DNA from: JALZKA01 sp963753385
Lineage (GTDB): Bacteria > Actinomycetota > Thermoleophilia > Solirubrobacterales > 70-9
Direction: 5' to 3'
DNA: 64,000 nucleotides
Assembly: GCA_963753385.1 (NCBI GenBank)
Contig: CAVWCC010000008.1
Span: forward strand, 806,001 to 870,000
Numbering within the stretch: the stretch's first letter is position 1; each line of letters begins with the position of its first letter. Shown in pieces: positions 29,674 to 37,898 of this stretch. Made by a program: the position numbers and the translations under genes. The notes under the pieces were generated by a model. It was given only the letters and a program-made list of their open reading frames with translations. It was not told where the DNA came from and did not search any database.

Positions 29674-30963
29674 GTGTACAGGAGCCGGGGGGAACGGGTC
29701 CAAGCGTGTGGAAGGCGCGAACTGAGCGCACCGTCAAAATCGGGTGATAGGGCGAAAACGGAGCACGCGGCGCGGCCGTTCAGCCGCCGGGCGCTGTTCC
29801 ACGGGTTCCCCTGTGGGCTGGTCCTCGTCGACGGGCACGGCCGCGTCCTGGCCCTGAATCAGCGCTCGGAGGAGTTCCTGCGCGTGGATTCGGACGGGGT
29901 CCTCGCCGCGCAGGCAACCTGTTGCGAGCTGATCTGCGCGAACCTGGATCCGCCCTGGGGCGGCGAGTGCCTCACCCGTCTGGCGGTCGCCGAGGAGGCG
30001 GGTTCGCTCGATGAGATCCAGGTACGCGCCGGTGGGCGCTCGGCCTGGGTCTCGGCCGCCAACGTCGGCAACGGCACGGCGCGCGTCCTGTTCCACGTCC
30101 GGGCGGCCGAGCCGCGTGGCGCGACCGGCGCCGGGCGCGACCCGAGCTCGCATGGCCTGCGGATTCACGCTCTCGGCCGGTTGCGCGTGGAGACCGCGAC
30201 GGGGCCGGCTGACGACGAATGGCTGCAACAGCGCCCCGGCCAGCTCCTCAAGTATCTCCTCAGCCAGCGCGCCCGCCCGGTAGCGAACGAGCAGATCGCC
30301 GAGGCGCTGTGGCCCGAGGCGTCGCACCGCGATGCGCTGACGCGGGTCCGCCAGTACGTGCACCAGCTTCGTATCAGCCTCGAGCCCGGCCGCAGCCCCC
30401 GATCGCGCTCCTCGTTCATCGGCACGCGCCGCGGCGGGTACGCCCTCGAGAACGTCTGGGTGGACGCGGATGAGTTCGCGCGCAGCGTCGAGGCCGGCCT
30501 GCGGGCCTATGCCGACTCCGACTTCAGCCGAGCCCGGTTCGAGCTCGACGCGGCCCGCCGCCTTTACCGTGGTGATTTCCTGGCCGGCGATCCGTACGCC
30601 GAGTGGACGCTCGTCGAGCGCGACCGGCTGCGCGAGCTCGGCTCGCGGGCGCTGCGGACCCTGGTCGAGCTGGAGGTCAAGGCTGGGCGGTTGGACCTCG
30701 CCACCGACCGCGCTCGGGCGCTGACCGAGGTCGACTCGTTCGACGTCGACGTCTGGCGCCGTTACCTCGAACTCTGCCTGCGTCGCGGGCGGCGGAGCGA
30801 GGCGGCCCGCCAGTATGGGCTTCTCAAGGACCGGATGCGCCGGCAGTTCGGGCAGGAGCCGGACTTCACCTTGCGCGACGTCTCCGCCGTCGCGGTCGGC
30901 GACGAGCCTCAGGCGGGAAGCCTGCTCGGATCCGATTCCACGGCGCTGGCCGCGGCCAGGTAG
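29674..30963 (+). CDS. PAS-SARP transcriptional regulator with BTAD domain (second of two)
   Basis: 429 residues from a GTG at 29674 (start uncertain; the frame is open further upstream). A PAS-like domain (LFHGFPCGLVLVDGHGRVLA) carries cysteines 83, 84, 88 and 99 in ATCCELIC...ECLT, the same layout as in the first SARP. The winged helix is at ~170-260 (QQRPGQLLKYLLSQRARPVA, GTRRGGYALE) and BTAD at ~265-400 (LYRGDFLAGDPYAEWTLVER). It is a clear paralogue of the gene at 25995-27218 but lies on the other strand. Its 3' end overlaps the converging alpha/beta hydrolase by 55 bases. Probably co-regulates the sugar operon. Confidence 0.83.
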   Translation: MYRSRGERVQACGRRELSAPSKSGDRAKTEHAARPFSRRALFHGFPCGLVLVDGHGRVLALNQRSEEFLRVDSDGVLAAQATCCELICANLDPPWGGECLTRLAVAEEAGSLDEIQVRAGGRSAWVSAANVGNGTARVLFHVRAAEPRGATGAGRDPSSHGLRIHALGRLRVETATGPADDEWLQQRPGQLLKYLLSQRARPVANEQIAEALWPEASHRDALTRVRQYVHQLRISLEPGRSPRSRSSFIGTRRGGYALENVWVDADEFARSVEAGLRAYADSDFSRARFELDAARRLYRGDFLAGDPYAEWTLVERDRLRELGSRALRTLVELEVKAGRLDLATDRARALTEVDSFDVDVWRRYLELCLRRGRRSEAARQYGLLKDRMRRQFGQEPDFTLRDVSAVAVGDEPQAGSLLGSDSTALAAAR

Positions 30964-31940
30964 CGGATCGCCTCCGCCACCAGACGGGGCGATTCCAGCG
31001 GCGTCATGTGGCCCACGTCCGGGTCGACGCGAAGGCCCAGCGAGTGGGGGAGCGCGGCCTCGATCCGCTCGGCGTGGGCGACGGGCGTCATCAAGTCGCG
31101 CTCGCCGGCGATGACGATCGTCGGCGCCTCAAGCGCGTCGAGCTTGTCGATCAGGTCCATCGTTGCCATCGCGCGGCCGCAGCCCGCTCGGGCGCGTGTC
31201 CGGCAGTCAAGGGCCATCCGGGTGGTCAGCTCGACGTCGTCGGGGTCGGCGCCCGGGCCGAGGGCGGCGTAGGCGGCGGCGGACCGAAGGAGCGGCACGG
31301 GCACGCCGCGAATCGAGACCGGGGACTCGAGGAAAGCGTCTGCGAGCCTGCCCTGGAAGGTGGAAAACGGGCCCGGGAGCGGCACCGCGAGAGCGGTCTC
31401 GGCCGTGAGGTGGTCGAGGCCGGTGGAGAGCAGCGCGACCCCACGGACCGAGCCCAGAACCCTGCCGCGGTGGGTTTCGGCCCACGCGGCGATCGTCATC
31501 GCGCCCATCGAGTGGCCCGCGAGCAGGATCGGCCGGCCATCGAACGCGGCCGATTCGAGCACGATTGCCAGGTCTGCGGCGAGTGCCTCCAGCGAGTAGT
31601 CGCCGTCCCGGGCGTCGTCCGAGAGGCCGTGCCCGCGGTGGTCGTAGGTGACGATCCGAAATTCGCCCTCGAGCGCCGCGACCTGCTTGTGCCAGAGCTC
31701 CTGAGTGCCGGTCCAGCAGTGCACGAGGACCAGCGTGGGCGCGTCCTCAGGGCCATGGACCCGAGCGTGCCGGGCGCCGCCGTCGGCGCCCCGGATCGTG
31801 AGCGCCCTCCCGCGGTCGTTCGCGCCGCGCCGCGCCCGGCTCTCGGCCGCGGTCCGGCGGGCTGTCAGCCAGCCGACACCCGCCACCGCGCCGGCGATTC
31901 CGGCGGCGAGCAGGGCCTGGTTTCGCGACGGGGCGCTCAC
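30909..31940 (-). CDS. Alpha/beta hydrolase (membrane-anchored)
   Basis: Intact 343 residues from ATG 31940. An N-terminal hydrophobic segment (ALLAAGIAGAVAGVGWLTAR) may anchor it or serve as a signal. The core has PTLVLVHCWTGTQELWHKQV (oxyanion strand), YDHRGHGLSDDARDGDYS, nucleophile elbow LAGHSMGAMTIAAWAE with catalytic Ser, IVIAGERDLMTPVAHAERIE (acidic residue) and DPDVGHMTPLESPRLVAEA (His). Lysophospholipase/esterase-like; substrate unknown. It starts where the small membrane protein stops (4-base overlap), so it is translationally coupled to the membrane genes upstream on the minus strand. Confidence 0.82.
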   Translation of the reverse strand: MSAPSRNQALLAAGIAGAVAGVGWLTARRTAAESRARRGANDRGRALTIRGADGGARHARVHGPEDAPTLVLVHCWTGTQELWHKQVAALEGEFRIVTYDHRGHGLSDDARDGDYSLEALAADLAIVLESAAFDGRPILLAGHSMGAMTIAAWAETHRGRVLGSVRGVALLSTGLDHLTAETALAVPLPGPFSTFQGRLADAFLESPVSIRGVPVPLLRSAAAYAALGPGADPDDVELTTRMALDCRTRARAGCGRAMATMDLIDKLDALEAPTIVIAGERDLMTPVAHAERIEAALPHSLGLRVDPDVGHMTPLESPRLVAEAIRYLAAASAVESDPSRLPA

Positions 31941-32110
31941 GGGTGATCCTCGGGATCATTGCGCCTGCGCTCGATTGCCCGCATCGCGACGAGGCCGCCG
32001 ACGATCAGGAGCGCCGGCAGGAAGAAGGGCAGGGTCGAGACGATGTCGCCGTGGTCGGCGACGGGCAGCGACAGCGCCGCCGCCCCGATCGGCTCGAGCA
32101 CGTCCGTCAC
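31937..32110 (-). CDS. Small one-helix membrane protein
   Basis: GTG at 32110 encodes 57 residues with one hydrophobic helix (TLPFFLPALLIVGGLVAMRA) and a basic C-terminus (RRRNDPEDHP). It overlaps the polytopic gene upstream (GTGA) and the hydrolase gene downstream. Coupling to both suggests a small accessory subunit of the membrane protein. I do not recognise its family, and its size makes the call moderate. Confidence 0.55.
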   Translation of the reverse strand: MTDVLEPIGAAALSLPVADHGDIVSTLPFFLPALLIVGGLVAMRAIERRRNDPEDHP

Positions 32111-33943
32111 GCCGGCAGCCCGCTCCCGACACGGGCGGCGGCTTGCGGGCGGGTCGGAGCTGCTTCGGCAGCGGGCTCCACCGCTTCGGCAACGACCGCG
32201 AGGCGGTGGAGCGCCCAGGCGATCAGGACGAGCAGCCCGAGGGCGATCAGCGCCACCGTGACGTACGCGAACGCGGTCAGCCAGCCGGCGGCGTCCTTCT
32301 GCTCGCGCTGGAGGACCTCGTGGTCGGCGACGAACGGGCGCTCGAAGCTGGCGCTCGCCGGGACGCCCTCGGCGGGGATCGCCGGATCCTCGGGCAGGTA
32401 GATCGGCATCGCGCTCAGCGTGTTGCCGCGCGAGACCCGCACGAGCGTCTTCCAATCGCCGCTCACCGGGACCGGGTCGGCGGTGGTGTAGGTGCCGGGC
32501 TCGCCGGTCGGCTCGAGCGGCTCGATCACGAGGCCGCCGCCCTGCCACGCGGTGATGTTCATGAACTCGGCGCCCTCAGCGGCGCTCGGGCGGCGACATG
32601 CGGACCGTCGGGATGGCCTTCCCGGGGCCGGCGTCGGTCAGCGTGACCCGGGCCGTAACCCCCTCCTGCGCGGGCTTGTTGAGAGCGAAGCCCACGATCG
32701 CGAAGATCGCGAGCGCGCCGGCAACCGCGCCGTAGCGGGTGGGGCGGAGGCGGGGAAGCTCGTCGGACCCGAGGCGCTCGCCAACCCAGGCCCCGACGAG
32801 CGAGCCGGCGACAGCCGCGAGCAGGCCGAGCACGGCGCCCTCCGGCAGGAGGTCGGCGTTCCACGGGATCGGCATCCAAAGGTTCGTCCACGCCCACTCG
32901 GCCGCGAGGCCAAAGGTCCCGATCGCGAGGCCCGACCAGAGCCCGAGCGTCAGCGGCCGGGCGCGCGGAAGCGCGAGGAAAACGGTCTCGACGGCGAGCG
33001 CCTCGACGATGAACAGGGCGAAGTGGGGGGTGGTCTGCCCGAGGACCGGGCCGACGATCACCGAGACGACTCCGCGGACGAGCAGGAAGAACGCGACCGC
33101 GCCGAGCGCGGCGCCGCGCCCGAGCCAGATCCGGGTGGCGACCAGGCCGACGCCGGCGGCCAGCATCACCAGGATCGGGCCATAGACCATGCGGAACTGG
33201 GGCACGCCGAAGTCGAACTCGACGTAGAAGACCATCAGGCCGATCAAGAGCCCGCCGCTGAGCGCGACGCGCCGGAGCCAGAGGACGAACGGCGGGAGCT
33301 GTCCCTTGCCCTCCACGGACGGGCTGCGGCCGCCCTCGACCATCAGGATCGCGATCCCGACCAGGGTCATCGCCGCGCCGCCGATCAGCATCAGGTGCGT
33401 GGGTCCCCACAGGGTCACGTCCTGGCCGAAGAGCCGGTGCCAGACATCGTCGAGCGGGAAGCCGATCAAGGCGAACATCCCGCACGACGCCACGATCACG
33501 CCGCCGAGCGGCGCATACCAGTCGCCCACGATGCGGATCGCGCTGCGCGAAGGACGCTCGAGCGGGAGCACGCAGGCGAGGAAGCCCGCGGTGAAGATTC
33601 CGAACAGGCCGCCGAGGATCGGGTAGTGGGCGAGGTTTGCGAGCGGCCCCTCGTCGCGGCCCTCGTCGATGTGGATCGAGACGTCCCAGAGAAAGCCGAG
33701 AAGGGCGACGAGCAGGGAGATCGTCGCGATGGCCGACGGCAGCGCGACCCAGCCGGGGAGGCCGCTGACCCGCTCCGAGAAGCCCGCGAGGCGGCCGAGG
33801 TAGGGGACTCGTCCTGAGCGGTGGCCGAGGCCCAGGAAGAGCAGGGCGCCGGTGAGGAGCATCGCGCCCGCGGTTGCGAGGATGATCTGATCGAGTGCGG
33901 CACCGCCGGCTGGGGGTGCGGCGGCCTGGGCGAGAAGGTTCAT
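32107..33943 (-). CDS. Uncharacterised polytopic membrane protein with His/Asp motifs and C-terminal extracellular domain
   Basis: ATG 33943 starts MNLLAQAAAPPAGGAALDQI; about 611 residues once one frameshift at ~32592 (an extra C) is removed. Roughly a dozen hydrophobic segments; FLWDVSIHIDEGRDEG, FPLDDVWHRLFGQD and WGPTHLMLIGG place His, Asp and Trp near membrane faces in a pattern that could bind metal (inference). A beta-rich C-terminal part (GEPGTYTTADPVPVSGDWKT; YLPEDPAIPAEGVPASASFE) and a last helix (FAYVTVALIALGLLVLIAWA) follow. Without the correction it would be two ORFs ending at 32576 and starting at 32562. Function unknown. It is divergent from a MerR regulator and upstream of a small TM protein and a hydrolase. 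Confidence 0.7.
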
Positions 33944-34003
33944 TTCGTCGTTCTCCTGGATCCGTGCCTGGGGTTCGGGTACATAACCCGTGTCCCCGAA
34001 TCA

Positions 34004-34025
34004 CGTTACATCAAACGATGTCACG
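34004..34025. promoter_or_regulatory. Inverted repeat in the MerR/membrane-protein divergent region
   Basis: CGTTACATC-AAAC-GATGTCACG is a near-perfect dyad (one mismatch), 61 bases upstream of the divergent membrane gene start and 42 bases upstream of the MerR start. MerR proteins bind such dyads within promoters. That this is the operator for the adjacent regulator is inferred from position. Confidence 0.6.
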
Positions 34026-34066
34026 TTGAGGAAGGGATCATCATCAGGTGCTAGCCTGCGAGCGCG

Positions 34067-34858
34067 ATGGCAGCTGAGCGCCTGCGCGCCGTTCCCGAGG
34101 ATCCTCACGCCGGCTCGGACTCGCCGAACCAGCTGACGATCGAGCAGCTGGCCGCCGAGAGCGGGATGAGCGTCCGCAACATTCGCGCCCACCAGGCGCG
34201 GGGGCTCCTGAGCCCGCCGGAGGTCCGTCAGCGGGTCGGGTACTACGGCCCGGACCACGTCGCCCGCCTGCGGCTGATCACGGAGCTCCAGGCCGACGGC
34301 TTCAACCTGAAGGGGATCGAGCGGCTGCTCGCCGGCGAGGGCGCCTCGGAGGCGATGCTGAGCTTCCGCCGGGCGATCACGGCGCCGTTCGAGGACGAGC
34401 AGCCGGAGATGATCACCGCCGAGGAGCTCGCGGAGCGCTTCGCCGGCGGGCAGGAGCCCGCCGCGCTCGAGCGCGCGGTCAAGCTCGGGCTCCTCACCCC
34501 GGTGGGCGATGAGAGCTTCGAGGTGCCAAGTCCACGCCTGCTGCGGATCGCGGAGGAGGTCGTCGCGCGCGGGGTCCCGATAGGCGCGGCGCTCGACGTC
34601 GTCGAGGTGATCCGGCGCTCGAGCCGCTACGTGGCCGACGCGTTCACGCAGCTCTTCCTGGACTCGATCTGGAAGCCGTTCGAGAAGGAGGGGCGGCCCA
34701 AGGAACGCTGGCCGGAAGTCCTCGAGGCGATCGAGCGGCTCCGTCCGATCGCCTCGCAAGCGTTGGTGGCGGTGTTCCAGATGACCATGACCCAGCACGT
34801 CGAGGACGCGTTCGGCAAGGAGCTCGACCGGATGTCGGGCGAGAAGAGACGCCGGTGA
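34067..34858 (+). CDS. MerR family transcriptional regulator
   Basis: Intact 263 residues. Residues ~24-90 are the winged helix: LTIEQLAAESGMSVRNIRAH and QARGLLSPPEVRQRVGYYGP, then a helical linker (LRLITELQADGFNLKGIERL). The C-terminal ~150 residues lack the cysteine or SoxR-type metal motifs of classic MerR proteins; they contain MITAEELAERF and a helical tail (IWKPFEKEG), like the long MerR forms of actinobacteria whose ligands are unknown. It faces away from the polytopic membrane gene, with a dyad between them, and overlaps the next coiled-coil gene by 4 bases. Confidence 0.82.
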   Translation: MAAERLRAVPEDPHAGSDSPNQLTIEQLAAESGMSVRNIRAHQARGLLSPPEVRQRVGYYGPDHVARLRLITELQADGFNLKGIERLLAGEGASEAMLSFRRAITAPFEDEQPEMITAEELAERFAGGQEPAALERAVKLGLLTPVGDESFEVPSPRLLRIAEEVVARGVPIGAALDVVEVIRRSSRYVADAFTQLFLDSIWKPFEKEGRPKERWPEVLEAIERLRPIASQALVAVFQMTMTQHVEDAFGKELDRMSGEKRRR

Positions 34859-35295
34859 ACGTCAAGCTTCCGCTCGACCTCGCCCCGATCTCGGACGGGC
34901 TGCGGGCGATCTCGGACACGATGCGGTCGATCCGCGACTCGGTGGCCCTGCTGCCCGAGGTGGCCGCGACGCTGGCCGAGATCCACGAGGGCGTCAAGTA
35001 CATGAGCGACGAGGTCCACATCATGCGCACGGGGGTCGACGACCTTCGGGTCGAGGTGAAGGGAATGCGCGGTTCGGTCGAGCCGATGGTCGCGCACCTC
35101 GACATCGTCGCGGCGCGGGTCGAGGCGCTCGAGCCGCGGCTCGAGGAGATGAGCCTCGCGATCCATCCGCTCCGCCGTGCGACCGGCAGGCTGGGCCGGC
35201 GCCGCGCCGCGAACGGCGACGCGCCCGACGACGACGGCGATCAGACCTCGTCGACCGAGAACGTGTCGCAGGACGCCGGGTCGGCCGAGGAGTAG
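34855..35295 (+). CDS. Coiled-coil protein
   Basis: GTG at 34855 overlaps the MerR stop. 146 residues, begins VNVKLPLDLAPISDGLRAIS, then a long amphipathic repeat with hydrophobic residues at heptad spacing (LLPEVAATLAEIHEGVKYMS; MVAHLDIVAARVEALEPRLE) and a basic then acidic tail. I do not recognise the family; it resembles short actinobacterial coiled-coil proteins of unknown role. Coupling to MerR suggests a common function. Its last 55 bases overlap the converging zinc metallopeptidase gene. Confidence 0.6.
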   Translation: MNVKLPLDLAPISDGLRAISDTMRSIRDSVALLPEVAATLAEIHEGVKYMSDEVHIMRTGVDDLRVEVKGMRGSVEPMVAHLDIVAARVEALEPRLEEMSLAIHPLRRATGRLGRRRAANGDAPDDDGDQTSSTENVSQDAGSAEE

Positions 35296-36167
35296 CCCTC
35301 CTCGAACCAGGTCCGGCGCTGCTCGGAGGTGCCGTGGGTGAAGGTCTCCGGGTTGACGCGCTGTCCGGCCTTCTCCTGGAGCCGGTCGTCGCCGACCGCC
35401 TCCGACGCGGTCATCGCCTCCTCGATGTCGCCCTCCTCGAGGTCACCCTCGGCGAACACGGTCGCCGCCCAGACGCCGGCGTAGCAGTCGGCTTGCAGCT
35501 CGAGGCGCACTGACAGCTCGTTCGCCTCGTCGGGCTCTGACTGTTGGAGGCTGGTCACTTCGGCATTCGTCCCGTCCACGTTCTGGACGTGATGCCCCAT
35601 CTCGTGGGCGATCACGTAGGCCCAGGCGAAGTCCCCGGACGCGTCGAGCTGGCGCTCCATGTCCTGGTAGAAGGTCAGGTCGACGTAGACCCGCGAGTCG
35701 GCGGGGCAATAGAAGGGGCCGACCGCGGACGAGGCGCTCCCGCAGCCACCGGTATTGACGGCCTGGGAGTAGACGACGATCTTCGCGTCCTCCCAGGGGT
35801 TGCCGGCGGCCTGGAACGACTCGTCCCAGGTGTTCTGGGCGTCGGAGAAGACGGCGTGTGTGAAGTCCTTGAGGTCCTTCTGGGGGTCCTCATCGTCGGG
35901 CAGGGGCTGCGGGTTGTCCGCGCTGGGGGGCGTCGCGCCCCCGAGGATCGAGCCGAGATCGAAACTGCCGCCGTTCCCGCACATCTGCAGGCCGATCACC
36001 ACGAGCAGGATCACCAGGCCGAGCCCGCCGCCGATGCCGCCGGCGCCCATCGGGATCGGCAGGCCGCCCATCCCGCCGCCGCTCCGCCCGCCGCCACGTG
36101 GAGGCTCGGCGCCGCGGATGTCGATCAGATCGCCCTTGTCCTTCTTGCCGGGCCGCCGCCACTTCAT
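35241..36167 (-). CDS. Neutral zinc metallopeptidase (YpfJ/Zn_peptidase family)
   Basis: 308 residues, intact. Glycine-rich N-terminus (RGGGRSGGGMGG), then a membrane segment (GLVILLVVIGLQMCG, ~50-65), so the protease domain is probably outside. Catalytic zinc motif AYVIAHEMGHHVQN at ~residue 188, preceded by PADSRVYVDLTFYQDM and followed by NELSVRLELQADCYAG with the third-ligand Glu/Asp helix, all family hallmarks. Its substrate is unknown. It is divergent from the LysM peptidase, so both may have envelope roles. Confidence 0.87.
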   Translation of the reverse strand: MKWRRPGKKDKGDLIDIRGAEPPRGGGRSGGGMGGLPIPMGAGGIGGGLGLVILLVVIGLQMCGNGGSFDLGSILGGATPPSADNPQPLPDDEDPQKDLKDFTHAVFSDAQNTWDESFQAAGNPWEDAKIVVYSQAVNTGGCGSASSAVGPFYCPADSRVYVDLTFYQDMERQLDASGDFAWAYVIAHEMGHHVQNVDGTNAEVTSLQQSEPDEANELSVRLELQADCYAGVWAATVFAEGDLEEGDIEEAMTASEAVGDDRLQEKAGQRVNPETFTHGTSEQRRTWFEEGYSSADPASCDTFSVDEV

Positions 36168-36189
36168 CGCGAAACCTCAGCCTAGTTCC

Positions 36190-36300
36190 TCGGACGAAGG
36201 GCGGCGTGCAGGCCGGATAACGGCCGTCAAGCGGGGAGGAACCGGCGGCGCAGGCTCGTAAGCCGAACCGGGGCAACGAGCAGAAGGAGACAACGGGCCA
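36190..36300 (+). promoter_or_regulatory. Structured leader before the LysM-VanY gene, possible c-di-AMP riboswitch
   Basis: The leader contains GGCCGGATAACGGCC (hairpin), GGGGAGGAACCGG and GCTCGT...ACGAGC (a perfect 6-bp stem enclosing AAGCCGAACCGGGGCA). GGAGGAACC and GGGGCAA recall the conserved blocks of ydaO/c-di-AMP riboswitches, which control cell-wall hydrolases in actinobacteria. The downstream CAGCTAAC block of the class is not seen, so the identification is weak. Confidence 0.35.
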
Positions 36301-37140
36301 ATGCCAATACGTCCGGGAATGGGGGGCACGAGGAGGTTCGCCGCTGCGTGCGCGGCGATCGTGGCTGTGGGCATGGGAGGCACCGCGACGCCTGCCGGAG
36401 CCTCGGTCGCGCACGTCGTACAGCCGGGCGAGACGCTGTGGTCGATCGCCTATGCGAACAACCTGACGACCCGCACGGTCGCGGTATTCAACGGTCTTTC
36501 GGAGGACGCGATCGTGGTCGAGGGCCAGACGGTGAACGTGCCCACGGTCGACGAGGGCGCCGCGGCGCTGGCGAGCGCGGGAATCACGCCCGGGAGCGAT
36601 ACGTCCGGCACTTCTACGTCGAGCGGCGGCGCCGAGCACACCGTTGTCTGGGGCGAGTCGCTCTGGTCGGTCGCGACCGCGAACGGCATCAGCGTCGAGG
36701 CATTGGCCGCCGCCAACGGCCTCGCGGCCGACGCTTACCTGATCGAGGGGCAGACGATCACCGTCCCGGCGGGCACGAGCGCGCCACCCGGCCTCGCGCC
36801 GATTCCCGGGCCCTCCGGCGACCTGTACCTGACCCCTGAGGCCGCCGGCCAGTGGAACGCGATGCGCGACGACTCGATCGCGAACCACGGCGTCGACCTC
36901 TACCCGGGCGGCCCCGCGTCGGCCTATCGGACGACCGAGCAGCAGCAGGAGCTCTACGACCTCTACCTCTCCGGCCAGGGCGAGCCGGCGAACCCGCCGG
37001 GCACCAGCACCCACGAGTCGGGCATCGCCGTCGACGTCGCCGAGCCGATCATGCGCGACGTGATCGACCAGATCGGCGGCGGCTACGGCTGGAGCGGCAC
37101 GATCCCCTCGGAGTGGTGGCACGTCGAGTACGGGTGGTAG
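36301..37140 (+). CDS. Secreted LysM and VanY-type D,D-carboxypeptidase
   Basis: 279 residues, intact. Signal peptide (RRFAAACAAIVAVGMGGTAT, cleavage near PAGAS). LysM 1 at ~39-80 (VVQPGETLWSIAYANNLTTR) and LysM 2 at ~112-158 (VWGESLWSVATANGISVEAL) bind peptidoglycan. The peptidase domain (~180-279) shows SAYRTTEQQQELYDLY, STHESGIAVDV (zinc His and Asp) and EWWHVEYGW (catalytic Glu and zinc His), the VanY/LAS pattern that trims peptide stems. Acts in the wall. The preceding leader may carry a riboswitch. A tRNA follows on the other strand. Confidence 0.87.
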   Translation: MPIRPGMGGTRRFAAACAAIVAVGMGGTATPAGASVAHVVQPGETLWSIAYANNLTTRTVAVFNGLSEDAIVVEGQTVNVPTVDEGAAALASAGITPGSDTSGTSTSSGGAEHTVVWGESLWSVATANGISVEALAAANGLAADAYLIEGQTITVPAGTSAPPGLAPIPGPSGDLYLTPEAAGQWNAMRDDSIANHGVDLYPGGPASAYRTTEQQQELYDLYLSGQGEPANPPGTSTHESGIAVDVAEPIMRDVIDQIGGGYGWSGTIPSEWWHVEYGW

Positions 37141-37222
37141 CCCCTGCCGGGCTTCGTGCAGCGACCGTCCTTAGACGGGGAATCCCACGAAGTCGACCTG
37201 TGCGCGCACACGGCGACGCGGA

Positions 37223-37295
<73 letters not shown>

Positions 37296-37381
37296 TAAGC
37301 CGAGAAGCTTAGATGGCAGCTCGTCGTGTGCCCAGACAAGCGAACGTACGTTCTGTCCGTCCGGCAACGTAGTGTGAGCGC

Positions 37382-37898
37382 ATGCGACGGGCTACCGCCG
37401 GAAATGCAGCGGAGGCGGCTGTCCTCGGGGCGTTCCTGCAGCGAGGCCTTGACTCCGCCTGCCGTTCGGGAGCGTGCGGCCACGCGTTGACCTCGATGTC
37501 GAGGACTGGCACCGAGGGCATTCCGTGCACCTCCGAGCAGAAGGCCTGGCCGCAGGGTGGTTCCTCCTGCTCAAGTCGCTGGCGACCGATGACGGTCGTG
37601 GCGCTCGGTCATACGTCGGCTTCGCCGATGCGTTCGGCGTGTACTTCCCTCCAGGCAACTCCGTCTACGTCGTTCCCGTACATGAGGTCTCGGGTAGCGA
37701 AGATCAGTTGCGTCTTGAACTGGTCGCAGTAACCAGCGACGGCGGATTCGGTTCGCGGCCGACTACGAGATCACCCAATGGAACGCTGTCGCCTTCCTCT
37801 ACTTGGCGATTGGATCCTCTCAGGCGCGGGATGGCCAGGGTAGCTCAGACCTCGTCGGCCAGAAGGCGGACGACCGTGGCGGCGTCGCCACCGCGTAG
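37382..37898 (+). CDS. Group I intron-associated-type PD-(D/E)XK endonuclease-like protein (frameshifted)
   Basis: ATG 37382: MRRATAGNAAEAAVLGAFLQ then, after a shift near 37455, VRPRVDLDVEDWHRGHSVHL and, downstream, GRGARSYVGFADAFGVYFPP, NSVYVVPVHEVSG and, after a shift near 37735, RRRIRFAADYEITQW, ending at 37898. This order matches the group I intron-associated PD-(D/E)XK family (DNA cleavage by an Asp-x-Glu-x-Lys site; the D and E of LDVED may be part of it). No group I intron is visible. It follows a tRNA gene by 87 bases, converges on the sigma gene with 54 bases of overlap and has lower GC than its neighbours, all suggesting acquisition. Confidence 0.65.

Noticed and set aside
32492..33817. 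441-residue charged ORF on the plus strand opposite the membrane protein
   Set aside because: Antisense shadow full of Arg/Asp/Glu repeats; no family, no ribosome-binding site, and the other strand has clear membrane helices.
32559..34004. 481-residue Arg/Pro-rich ORF under the polytopic membrane gene
   Set aside because: Out-of-frame shadow of the hydrophobic coding frame; composition typical of high-GC shadow translation.
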